From G963677185 sp963677185 (GTDB lineage Bacteria > Bacillota > Syntrophomonadia > Syntrophomonadales > Syntrophomonadaceae), in NCBI GenBank assembly GCA_963677185.1, contig OY781889.1:2914001-2978000 (forward strand): 64,000 nucleotides of DNA. The letters are read 5' to 3'. This document shows positions 27,288-35,883 of this stretch, piece by piece (the stretch's first letter is position 1; each line of letters opens with the position of its first letter). Position numbers and translations under genes: made by a program. The notes below the pieces were generated by a model. It saw only the letters and a program-made list of their open reading frames with translations, was not told the DNA's origin and ran no database searches.

Positions 27288-27327
27288 CCATCAGCCAATG
27301 TTTCTTGAAGCTTGCAAGTCGGCGGTA

Positions 27328-27708
27328 TTAGAATTGGATATGATCTTGCAAATTAATCAAGATTACAATCGCTCCCATAAACGAAATCCCAAAACCAACC
27401 ATTAGCTTAATAATAAAGACACTTTTATTTTCCTCATTGGTCACATCCGGATTTTTATAAAGGATCCATCGATTAATTGGATATGAGCAGACTACATATA
27501 CAGGAAGCAACATAGCCGAAAATGATAGCCCATACTGTGGATTTGCAATAAGAAACATGAAAGCTATAAGAATCCATGAACGAAAAGACATTTTTGCAGG
27601 TTCAATCCACCTTCGGTTAAGCTGCTTTGGATTTCTATGGGCAAGTGCCCATTGATTCCATACCGAGCTAACAAAAGCTGATGTTATTACAACCAGTAAA
27701 TCTCCCAT
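27328..27708 (-). CDS. Small membrane protein, putative immunity protein of the main RHS toxin
   Basis: 126 aa with three or four hydrophobic segments (about 1-20, 43-60, 62-80, 103-122) and a cytoplasm-like acidic loop NPDVTNEENK. No family recognised. It is the first gene after the 1926-residue RHS protein, 176 bp past its stop and on the same strand. A small membrane protein also follows orphan cassette 1, whose toxin domain is related. Membrane location would suit immunity against an enzyme that attacks phospholipids, but this is inference. The two membrane proteins do not look alike, which fits specificity for diverged toxin variants. ATG 27708 has CGGGA just upstream and GGAAGG further away. 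Confidence 0.6.
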   Translation of the reverse strand: MGDLLVVITSAFVSSVWNQWALAHRNPKQLNRRWIEPAKMSFRSWILIAFMFLIANPQYGLSFSAMLLPVYVVCSYPINRWILYKNPDVTNEENKSVFIIKLMVGFGISFMGAIVILINLQDHIQF

Positions 27709-27884
27709 TCCCGTAAGTACCTTCCGTTAGTATTTCTTTGAAGTATATTGAATGGCTGTCATTAATAACCACCAGAAATTATCTTTGCATAGCTTCCGCC
27801 AAACGCTATTAACATATACCCACATCTTTGCAAAGAAGTTCAACAAATCTGATCCAATTAACAGACTGGCTTATTGTTCCAGCT

Positions 27885-30800
27885 TCATAGCCTCGTATTT
27901 AATTCAGATACGGAGTTTAACCAACCCATATTATCAGCTTGTGTTCTGGTATTATCTATCTCTTCGTTCATCACAATTTCTGATGCAATTGCGTAATTAT
28001 TTTTGGCAGATGTTAGATACTCCCAAGTTACAGCCTGGGCAGCGGCGTCTCTTTTTCCGACTTCTCCCTCCGGCACGGGATTCCAACCGGTTATGACAGT
28101 GGGATCATTTTCATCGAATTCTGGATCCATTAGTTGGTCATCAAACTTCGATTCAAAATCAAGAGCACCATGCGGTGACCATATAAAGTCTGAATCCGTA
28201 CATTGCTGGCCATGAGCTGCAATATCTTGAAGTGGGTGCAAAGCTCGACCTAGATGGAAAAGAGCTGTAGCAGCATCGTCTGAAAAATTTGCATAAAATA
28301 CACTGAGTTCATCCATCGAGTGGGTTCTTCTTGTGTCAATACCTTCAGAACCACTCCAGGACTGCTGATTAAAATGCCAACTCATCCTTTCGTAATAGGA
28401 ATTGCGGTTACGCATAAATTCAGGTAAACCGGCTAAAAAGGTTAATGGATTTGTTGCATCGTGAGTATCCACACTTAAGCAACCCAAAGCGATAATAATC
28501 GCCTGCTCTTCGGTGAAACCTGCTTGTCTCGCTAAAAGGTAGGTTGCATCGCCATGCATGCAATAACCCCACTTACCGCTCGGATCAGTGTACGCCACCG
28601 GATTATTCTTACAATAAGCATAAAGGTTGTACGACAGCGGGTCCATAGGCCTTCCGGGCACAGTATCCTGGGTCAAAAATCGCCCAGTGGCCTGGTCATA
28701 ATAGCGGGCGTTCATGTAAATAAGGCCGGTGCTGTCAGATACATGGCCGGTGAACTGCCGGTTGTTGAGTGCCGTGCCGGAGATCAGCTCACTGGCTCCG
28801 AAAGCCTTGTAACGATAGGTATTAACTGCAGCTCCGGTCATATCCGTCATGGCCAGGGTGTTGCCGATGGCATCCTGGTGATAGAACATGGTTCCATTGC
28901 TGCTGCCGGTCTGTTCTAATAATCTTCCAGCGTAGACATAACTCAAGGTCGGCCCGGAGACTATTTCTTCCTGCAAGAGCCTGGGGATTCCAGCACTGGG
29001 GTCGTAGATATAGCTGCTGGCCTCTATGGTGGCTCCGGATACAATCTTTTGCTGGCTGGTGCGGCTGCCATCTCCATCATAGGTGAACTGGGTGCTTTCG
29101 TCCCCGTTGGTGATGCTGGTCAGCCGGTTGTTCCAGTCATACTGATACTGTTTGGCATTTTCAGTTATCCGGTTGCCGTTCTGGTCATAGGTATATACGT
29201 CTGTTCCTGCTTGCAGGAGCCGGTTGGCAGTGTCATAGATATAGGAGATTCCATTGTATGAGCTGCGGTTGCCGGCTGAATCATAAGTGAAGCTCTCAAT
29301 GCTGTTATCCGGGTAGCTGACATTGGTCAGCTGGTAGATATCATCATATTGATAGCTGGTCTGGCCTTCAGTGCTGGTCATGCTCAGAGGATTGACCGTG
29401 CTGTCATAAGTGTAAGCTGCGCTGGCGATGGTGATTCCGTTTTTAACATGGGTGATACTGGTCACCCGGCCCTTGGAATCATACTGGTAAGAGACTATTA
29501 CTCCATTGGCCAGGGTTTCCTGGATCTTGCGGTTGTTGGCGTCGTAAAAAAAACTGGAAGTGTTGCCGTTTTCAGTTGCGCTTTGCAGCCGGTTTTCATT
29601 GTCATAGCTGTAGCTGACACTCTGGCTGCCCGGATAAGTCAGATTGGTCAGGTTCCCGGCCGGGTCATAGCTGTAGGATGTATTCTGCCCGCTCTTGCTG
29701 ACCGAGCTTATCCGGTTCAGGCTGTCATAGCTGTAGGAAGTGGAACCGGTATAATCGGTCATGGAGCTTCTTCTTCCGGCACTGTCATAGCTGAAGCTGG
29801 CCTGGCTCTGACCTGAGGCAGTTACTCCGGTCAGGCGGTGCATGGAGTCATAACTGTAAGAGACGCTGTTTCCATCCGCCTTGGTCAGATTAGAAATATT
29901 TCCCGCGGTGTCATAGGAGTTGGATATACTCTGATTCAACGGATTGGCGGCGTTGGTGACTCTATTCAGGCTGTCATAGCTGTAATTGGTGGTATTGCCG
30001 TTGCCGTCGGTAACGGCAACCAGGTTGCCATTGGCGTCATAGCTGTAGTTGCTAGTGACGTTCAGGGCATTGGTGACCGCAATCACTTGATTATTGGCAT
30101 TGTAGCTGTAAGAGGTGGTATTGCCGTTCTCGTCGGTGCTGGAAGTCATGTTGCCGGCCGCGTCATAGACCATGCTCTGTACTGCGTTCAGGGGATCATT
30201 GCTGGTGAGCAGCCGGTTGTTGTTATCATAGCTGTAGCTCCAGACGGCATTCAAAGGATCGGTCATGGTGAGCCGGTTCCCGGCCAGGTCATAGGTGAAG
30301 CTGGTGGTGTGCCCTCCGGGGTCAGTGCTGGATATCATTCGGGAAGCGGCGTCATAAATGCTGGTGCTCTCCTGGCCTCTTTGATCTGTTACAGAAACAA
30401 CATTACCCAGAGGGTCGTATTCAGTCTGGATTATACCGTTCAAAGGGTCAGTGCTCTGAACCAAACGGTTTAATGCGTCATAGCTGAAAGTGGTGGTGGA
30501 GCCGTTTCTACCCGTTTTGGCGGTAACATTACCACTGCCGTCTAATGTTAGGCTCTCTGAACTGCTGTCCGGATAGCTGGTGGATACCAGGCGGTCCAGG
30601 GCGTCATAGCTGTAAGAAGTGGTAGCATTTCCGGGCTCGGTCATGGAAACCAGGTTGCCGTTGTCATCATATGCATAGCTGGTGGTTCTGCCCGCAGGGT
30701 CGGTTATGGTTTCGCGCTTGCCGTTATGGTCATAGCTGAAAGTGCTGGTATTGCTCCTGGCATCAGTTACGCTAGATAGCTGGCCTTCGTTGTCATAGAC

Positions 30801-33665
30801 GCTGGTGGTGACGTGATTCATGGGGTCAGTAGCAGTCAGTACATGCCCGGCATTGTCATAGCTGTAAGTCCAGCTATGATTCAGGGGATCTATTTCGGTG
30901 AGCTTTCTGCCTGCCAGGTCGTAAGTGAAGCTGGCAGTGTTGTTTTCAGGATCGGTTTTGGAGGATATATTGCCGTACTGGTCATAGCTGAAGGTTTTAG
31001 TATTGCCATTCGGATCGGTGATGCTGGAAATCTGGCCATAGTCGCTATAGCTGAAAGTTGTGATGACATTCTGCCCGTTTACTGCCCGGTTCTGGGTTAA
31101 GAGCCTTCCGGCAGAATCATAGCTGAAGCTGGTGGTATAGCCTGCGGCGTCCACTATGGTCAGGGGATGGCCCCCGGAGTTGTAAGTCATGGTAGTTACA
31201 TAGTTAAGGGGAGCAGGATCGGTTTTCGTGAGCATATTGCCCTGGCTATCATAGGTGCAGGTGGTTACTTTACCGTTCTTGTCTTTTGAAGTCAGGCGGT
31301 TGCCATCATTATCCAGGGTGTATTCTTCATATATCCCGCCGGGATAATCCACCCGGGTTGCCCGGTAAGCGGCATCATAAGTGAAGCTGCCAGAATTGCC
31401 CTTGGCGTCAATCATGGTGGTTTTGCGGTTGGCCAGGTCGTACTGGAACCGGGTGACATTGCCTTCCCCGTCGGCCTGATAGAGTACCCGGCCCATGGCG
31501 TCATAGCTGTTGCTAATGGTCTGGTGGCCGCTGGGATCGGTAACTGAGGTCAGCCCATAGGAGTTGTAGGCATAAGTGGTGACCTTGCCATTTACATCAG
31601 TAACGGAATTGAGATTGCCATTAGCGTCATAGCCGAACTGGACCTGGCGGTTCAGGGGATCGGTTACTTTAATGATCTTGGTTCCGTTATAGGTGAAGGT
31701 CAGGCTTCGGCCCGCTGAGTCAGTAACTGAGGTCAGCTTGCCGGAAGTATAGGCCAGGTTGGTAGCGTTGTTGCTGATATCTTTGATCTGGATTAACTGT
31801 CCGGAGGAGTTGTAGTTGTAAACGCTCTGGTTCTTCAGGGTCAGGGTATAGCTGTTATCCGCATTCTTGACCAGGGTCTCATAGCAGCCGTCTGGAGACT
31901 GGTATACTCCTCCGGAATATGGGAAGCGGTATTCATGGCCATCGGCGTAGGATACGGTCACCGAGCTGTCGGCATTAGCGGTCAATTTGCCGCCCCAGTT
32001 GAACTGCCAGCCTTTGCCCAGGGGGCCGGTGGCTTCGCTCCTGGAGTTGTAGAAACGGGTAACGGCCAGGGGCAGCCCCCGGGCGGGTATGGATAAATCG
32101 GTGTTCTCCAGGGTGAAATTACCCAGGGCGGGATTCACCGGGTCATTGCAGGCAAAGGAGTTGCCCGGCTTGCCCAGCTGGGTTTTTTCTATTTCGGAGA
32201 TGCTGGTAGCTGAACTAAAGGATATATTGCTATTAAGGTAATTGATGTCTGAGTATTCTTTAAGCCGGATGAAATAGGTGCCGCTGGCTATGTTGCGGGT
32301 GTAGGTGGAAAACATGATGCGGCTGTCAAGCTGAACTCCGCTGCTGTTATATAATGCGAAATCCAGGTAGTTCGAGCTGTTGGTAAACTGAAGATTAAGC
32401 GGCCCGGCACTGTTCGCGGTAAATGTGAACCAGTCATAGTCGTTAGCTGCTTCTATGCTGACGCCTGATACTATATCTCCCAGGTTAAATCGGGTGGCGC
32501 TTGCCAGGGTATCATTGTTTTCATGGGCGTCCTGGGCTTTAATAGTTATGGTCAGGCTGAAGCTGTTGTTTTCGTAATTGATGGAGCCTGAATCCCACTC
32601 AGACAGTCTGACATAGTAAGTCCCGGGGCTGACTTTCCAGCCTACTTTACCGCTGGGATTAAACTTGCCTTTAATGGGATTGGTTAAGTCACTGGAGGAA
32701 TAGATGCCGCAAATGTAATTACCGGCCGTTCGCGAGGTGGTGCACACGATACTGGAGGTTTGCGGGACATCAATCTTAAACCATTCATAATCGTTAACGG
32801 CTTCTATGGACATGTTGTACTGAGTTCCGGATGTGGCCTGCACCGCCTGGGCTGGAGTGTCGTTTTGCTCCAGGGAGTCTTGCCCGACCACCGTGATTTT
32901 CAAAGCAAAATTGTTGTTTTCATAATTGATGGAGCCTGAATCCCACTCGGACAGTTTGACATAGTAAGTCCCGGGACCGACTTTCCAGCCTACTTTACCG
33001 CTGGGATTAAACTTGCTCCATAACGGACTGGTTAAATCGCTGGAGGAGAATATGCTGCAAACATAATTGCCGGCCGTTCGCGAGGTGGTGCACACGATAC
33101 TGGAGGTTTGCGGGACATCAATCTTGAACCATTCATAATCGTTAACGGCTTCTATGGACATATTGTACTGAGTTCCGGATGTAGCCTGCACCGCCTGGGC
33201 CGGAGTGTCATTTTGCTCCAGGGAGTCTGGAGCGACGGCATTAACATTGAAGTTAACTGTATATGGGGTGAAAGTACCTGAAGTGGCATAATCGCTGATC
33301 CTTATGTAATAGGTTCCAGGGCTGACCTTGTAGCTGGCTTTCACGCTGCCTGCATATGTAACCGGCCGAGTTTGCAAAGACTGCTGCTGCGAATCATATA
33401 GCTGGTAATACATAAATGAGCCATTATGGGAAATGGTTGATGAAATGCTGCAGGTCTGATCTACAGTGATTTTGAAATAGTCCAGATCGCTTCGAAAATC
33501 CATGGTGGTAGTGTTCTGGCTTCCGGCGAATATCTCCACGGCTTCTGCGAAGCTGTCGTTGCCGTCGGTGTCGGCCAGGGCGGGCGATGGAATAACGGTT
33601 AATACGGCGGTCAGGGTGACGGTTAAGGCTAGTAAAAGCAACAGATTTCTGATATCAAGGCGCAT
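27885..33665 (-). CDS. Secreted RHS/YD-repeat polymorphic toxin with PPC domains and PLC-like C terminus
   Basis: 1926 aa. It starts with a Sec signal peptide (about 1-31, ending in SPALA). Four PPC-type beta domains follow (about 32-145, 150-262, 266-377, 380-490; the second and third nearly identical), then a DUF6531 domain (about 510-580), about 950 residues of YD repeats, and the RHS core ending in NNPVAYTDPSG near 1694. The last 233 residues are a distinct toxin-like domain. Within it His1704, Asp1733, His1764 (SWHFN), His1810/Asp1814/His1818 (HPLQDIAAH) and His1832 recur in the order of zinc ligands in phospholipase C/P1 nuclease-type enzymes. GGGAGG precedes ATG 33665. By analogy with WapA-type proteins it is exported and the RHS shell encloses the toxic end. 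Two displaced cassettes and membrane proteins follow it. Confidence 0.9.
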   Translation of the reverse strand: MRLDIRNLLLLLALTVTLTAVLTVIPSPALADTDGNDSFAEAVEIFAGSQNTTTMDFRSDLDYFKITVDQTCSISSTISHNGSFMYYQLYDSQQQSLQTRPVTYAGSVKASYKVSPGTYYIRISDYATSGTFTPYTVNFNVNAVAPDSLEQNDTPAQAVQATSGTQYNMSIEAVNDYEWFKIDVPQTSSIVCTTSRTAGNYVCSIFSSSDLTSPLWSKFNPSGKVGWKVGPGTYYVKLSEWDSGSINYENNNFALKITVVGQDSLEQNDTPAQAVQATSGTQYNMSIEAVNDYEWFKIDVPQTSSIVCTTSRTAGNYICGIYSSSDLTNPIKGKFNPSGKVGWKVSPGTYYVRLSEWDSGSINYENNSFSLTITIKAQDAHENNDTLASATRFNLGDIVSGVSIEAANDYDWFTFTANSAGPLNLQFTNSSNYLDFALYNSSGVQLDSRIMFSTYTRNIASGTYFIRLKEYSDINYLNSNISFSSATSISEIEKTQLGKPGNSFACNDPVNPALGNFTLENTDLSIPARGLPLAVTRFYNSRSEATGPLGKGWQFNWGGKLTANADSSVTVSYADGHEYRFPYSGGVYQSPDGCYETLVKNADNSYTLTLKNQSVYNYNSSGQLIQIKDISNNATNLAYTSGKLTSVTDSAGRSLTFTYNGTKIIKVTDPLNRQVQFGYDANGNLNSVTDVNGKVTTYAYNSYGLTSVTDPSGHQTISNSYDAMGRVLYQADGEGNVTRFQYDLANRKTTMIDAKGNSGSFTYDAAYRATRVDYPGGIYEEYTLDNDGNRLTSKDKNGKVTTCTYDSQGNMLTKTDPAPLNYVTTMTYNSGGHPLTIVDAAGYTTSFSYDSAGRLLTQNRAVNGQNVITTFSYSDYGQISSITDPNGNTKTFSYDQYGNISSKTDPENNTASFTYDLAGRKLTEIDPLNHSWTYSYDNAGHVLTATDPMNHVTTSVYDNEGQLSSVTDARSNTSTFSYDHNGKRETITDPAGRTTSYAYDDNGNLVSMTEPGNATTSYSYDALDRLVSTSYPDSSSESLTLDGSGNVTAKTGRNGSTTTFSYDALNRLVQSTDPLNGIIQTEYDPLGNVVSVTDQRGQESTSIYDAASRMISSTDPGGHTTSFTYDLAGNRLTMTDPLNAVWSYSYDNNNRLLTSNDPLNAVQSMVYDAAGNMTSSTDENGNTTSYSYNANNQVIAVTNALNVTSNYSYDANGNLVAVTDGNGNTTNYSYDSLNRVTNAANPLNQSISNSYDTAGNISNLTKADGNSVSYSYDSMHRLTGVTASGQSQASFSYDSAGRRSSMTDYTGSTSYSYDSLNRISSVSKSGQNTSYSYDPAGNLTNLTYPGSQSVSYSYDNENRLQSATENGNTSSFFYDANNRKIQETLANGVIVSYQYDSKGRVTSITHVKNGITIASAAYTYDSTVNPLSMTSTEGQTSYQYDDIYQLTNVSYPDNSIESFTYDSAGNRSSYNGISYIYDTANRLLQAGTDVYTYDQNGNRITENAKQYQYDWNNRLTSITNGDESTQFTYDGDGSRTSQQKIVSGATIEASSYIYDPSAGIPRLLQEEIVSGPTLSYVYAGRLLEQTGSSNGTMFYHQDAIGNTLAMTDMTGAAVNTYRYKAFGASELISGTALNNRQFTGHVSDSTGLIYMNARYYDQATGRFLTQDTVPGRPMDPLSYNLYAYCKNNPVAYTDPSGKWGYCMHGDATYLLARQAGFTEEQAIIIALGCLSVDTHDATNPLTFLAGLPEFMRNRNSYYERMSWHFNQQSWSGSEGIDTRRTHSMDELSVFYANFSDDAATALFHLGRALHPLQDIAAHGQQCTDSDFIWSPHGALDFESKFDDQLMDPEFDENDPTVITGWNPVPEGEVGKRDAAAQAVTWEYLTSAKNNYAIASEIVMNEEIDNTRTQADNMGWLNSVSELNTRL

Positions 33666-33913
33666 TCAGTTTTCCTCCCTTATTCAGGACGGAGTCGAAG
33701 AATGAGCTGCGTTTATTGCTATAACTAATTGTGCAAACATAGCCTCCATGAGTCCCGTATTGTTTGATAAATATAGTACCAACAATTTTCCCGTTGCGCA
33801 AGTATTGTTTCGCCAATAGCCTATTATGTTTTATATGATGCCAACATCTGCATAATTTTGCTCATCGATGTCTCGGTATTGAATAATCAATGGGATGGTC
33901 ACAATTTTGTATA
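33666..33913. other. Intergenic region upstream of the RHS toxin gene
   Basis: About 250 A+T-rich bases hold the promoter described at 33773-33801 and a leader of about 100 nt before the toxin start. I see no small gene. The far side carries the terminator of the next gene. Confidence 0.6.
33773..33801 (-). promoter_or_regulatory. Promoter of the RHS toxin gene
   Basis: On the minus strand TTGCGC (33801-33796) is followed by a 17-bp spacer and TACTAT (33778-33773) preceded by TGG, an extended -10. The start point would be near 33766, about 100 nt before the ATG at 33665. Confidence 0.5.
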
Positions 33914-33974
33914 CCCAAAAATTCAAACGACTGCCGCCTATGTTACACTGATTACACAGGGACAGCAGTCGTTT
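33914..33974 (-). terminator. Terminator after the DUF1285-like gene
   Basis: aaacgactgc (33925-33934) and gcagtcgttt (33965-33974) form a perfect 10-bp stem with a 30-nt loop. On the minus strand the stem is followed by GAATTTTTGGG. It separates the DUF1285-like gene from the RHS promoter. The loop is long for an intrinsic terminator. Confidence 0.5.
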
Positions 33975-33990
33975 CTTACTATTTGACGGT

Positions 33991-34455
33991 TCAAACCGGT
34001 TCGCTTGTTTTCACTTCTTCGGTCTGATATAGAAAATCGCAGTTGTCCGGTGGCACAATATAAACATCATCGCCGCGGATATCCATTATATCGAACAGTT
34101 TCCAATAGACTCCTTTGGACAGCCGGGTGTCGGCCTCCCATTTATAGCTGATATAAGGTACGTCACCCTTGAAATGCACTTTCATTTCGTCCACCAGATA
34201 CATTTCCTGAAGATCGTAGAATACCAGCTTCAGTTTGTCTTCTTCAACCGTTATTCCATGAGCCAGAAAGGGAACATCCTCGCAGTGCAGCGGGCTTTCT
34301 TCCTCGCCCATCCTGATGCAAAAAACACCCTCATCGGTCTTGTCTATATTGCAGGCCAGGATGTTGAGAATGTTGCGGCGAAACATCTCGGCTTCGCCGA
34401 AATACCAGCGCCCGTTTTTTCTTATCGAGATTGGTTGTTCTTCCATACCAGTCAT
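33991..34455 (-). CDS. DUF1285-like conserved protein
   Basis: 154 aa, soluble. The sequence ISIRKNGRWYFGEAEMFRRN, then a hydrophobic strand region and VPFLAHGI, recalls DUF1285 (usual pattern: I..DG.W...G.PI.R..., later DAPF). It is a small all-beta-looking protein of unknown role; the match is by eye and not certain. GAGGAAGG lies just before ATG 34455. It is divergent from the acyl-CoA dehydrogenase operon and followed by its own terminator, so it is probably monocistronic. Confidence 0.6.
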   Translation of the reverse strand: MTGMEEQPISIRKNGRWYFGEAEMFRRNILNILACNIDKTDEGVFCIRMGEEESPLHCEDVPFLAHGITVEEDKLKLVFYDLQEMYLVDEMKVHFKGDVPYISYKWEADTRLSKGVYWKLFDIMDIRGDDVYIVPPDNCDFLYQTEEVKTSEPV

Positions 34456-34595
34456 TTCTTCCTTCCTCGCTATATTATATAAATGGTGATTCTAGCTGAA
34501 CCTTATTAACCATACATACTCATTATAAAAATACGCCTGGCAATGTCAAAGCCAATAATTCACCAGGATACTTCCAAAAGAAAAGCATATTATAA

Positions 34596-34625
34596 TTGTT
34601 TAATATCCTAATGTTGTGATATGAT
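34596..34625 (+). promoter_or_regulatory. Promoter of the acyl-CoA dehydrogenase/ETF operon
   Basis: TTGTTT (34596-34601), 18-bp spacer, TATGAT (34620-34625) preceded by TGA (extended -10). Transcription would start near 34632, leaving a leader of about 54 nt that contains GGAAGGAGAG before ATG 34686. Confidence 0.5.
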
Positions 34626-34685
34626 GTATGCATTAAGAATTCAGAAACCGAATCGCAGGGTAAGCATACGGAAGGAGAGACCGCG

Positions 34686-35825
34686 ATGAAATTTACATTT
34701 ACCAAGGAGCAGGAGCTCATCCAGAAAGCGGCCCGGGAATTTGCTGAAAGCGTTATTGAACCCCTGGCCAGACAAATCGATGAAAAGAACGAAATCCCCC
34801 AAGAGATTATGGACAGCCTGGCAGAACTTGATTTCTTCGGCATTCCTTTCGCTGAAGAGTTCGGCGGAGCAGGCGGGGGCTATGACCAATACGCCCTGGT
34901 CATGGAACAACTTGGCCGGGCCTGTTCGGGCATAGCCATGGTGATTTCTGCTCACACCTTGAGCCTGGGTGCCATTTCTGCATTCGGCAGCGATGAAATC
35001 AAGAAAAAATACATGTTTAAAGCCTGTAAAGGACAGGAAATAGCTTCATTCGCATTTACCGAGCCCGGAACCGGTTCAGACCCCAGGCAAATTACCAGCA
35101 CGGCGGTTAAAGACGGTGATTCATATATTATTAACGGCACCAAGCGCTTTATTTCCAACGCCAGCTATCCTGGTCCGATTGTAATCTTCGCCAAAGACAG
35201 CGAAAGCGGCAAACCCACTGCATTCATCATCGACAAGTTTTGTGAAGGCTATTCGATTTCTGAACCCTGGCATAAGACCGGCATGCACGGCGGCCTTCTC
35301 CTTGACGTTTATCTCAAAAATGTCCGGGTTCCGGCTGCCAATATTATTAACGGCATTGGCGGAGGATTTCCGGTGCTGACTTACGGCATCTCCTTCGGCA
35401 AGGTCGGAGTGAGCGCCACTGCCCTGGGCGGAGTACTTGCAGCCTACGAAGAAGGAGTCAAGTATGCCAAGGAAAAAACCCATCGCAATGAACCCATAGC
35501 CAAATTCCAGTCCATACAATTGCGCGTTGCCGACCTGGCTATCAACTACGAGGCTGCCCGCTGGCTGGTTTACCGTCTGGCTACCCTGGCTACACAGGTG
35601 AAGGATCCTGCGGTCTTTGCCAAGGAAGCCGCACTGACCAAGACATTTGTCTGTGAGACCGCCGTGAACAACGCCCGCATCTGTGTGGATATTCATGGTT
35701 CATATGGCCTCATGGCAGATTATAAAGCGGAAAGGCTCTATCGCGATGCGATTACCGGACCGCAAATCGAAGGCGTAGCCGACATGCAGAAGATGATCGT
35801 TGCCGGCATGGTACTCAAGGGCTAA
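34686..35825 (+). CDS. Acyl-CoA dehydrogenase (butyryl-CoA-like)
   Basis: 379 aa, full length for short-chain acyl-CoA dehydrogenases. FAD and substrate motifs include ASFAFTEPGTGSDP and NGTKRFISNA. The catalytic base is the Glu in GPQIEGVADMQKM near the C terminus, the position of Glu367/368 in butyryl-CoA dehydrogenases, where the common form is IYEGTxEiQR; here it is IEGVADMQ. It oxidises acyl-CoA to enoyl-CoA and hands electrons to ETF. The genes for an ETF:quinone oxidoreductase-like protein, its ferredoxin partner and both ETF subunits follow directly, so the full electron route is in one operon. Confidence 0.93.
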   Translation: MKFTFTKEQELIQKAAREFAESVIEPLARQIDEKNEIPQEIMDSLAELDFFGIPFAEEFGGAGGGYDQYALVMEQLGRACSGIAMVISAHTLSLGAISAFGSDEIKKKYMFKACKGQEIASFAFTEPGTGSDPRQITSTAVKDGDSYIINGTKRFISNASYPGPIVIFAKDSESGKPTAFIIDKFCEGYSISEPWHKTGMHGGLLLDVYLKNVRVPAANIINGIGGGFPVLTYGISFGKVGVSATALGGVLAAYEEGVKYAKEKTHRNEPIAKFQSIQLRVADLAINYEAARWLVYRLATLATQVKDPAVFAKEAALTKTFVCETAVNNARICVDIHGSYGLMADYKAERLYRDAITGPQIEGVADMQKMIVAGMVLKG

Positions 35826-35883
35826 CAGCAATTGTCTTTCGTTCTCTAATGGTAAATCTTTTTATTATGTGAGGTGCGTATAA

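Larger units (their letters stand above)
24035..29545 (-). repeat. Three near-identical copies of the RHS core coding segment
   Basis: The segment encoding the end of the YD repeats and the RHS core occurs at about 28575-29545 (main gene), 25975-26958 (orphan 1) and 24035-24551 (orphan 2, interrupted). All three break off in homology right after the codons for YTDPSG. These direct repeats are the expected substrate for homologous recombination that exchanges C-terminal toxin ends. Confidence 0.85.

Noticed and set aside
28554..31100. Long plus-strand ORFs opposite the RHS gene
   Set aside because: Antisense frames created by the repeated codon pattern of the YD repeats; no start signals or domain features.
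34523..34843. ORF opposite the acyl-CoA dehydrogenase start
   Set aside because: Shadow frame on the opposite strand covering the promoter and gene; no ribosome-binding site or homology.
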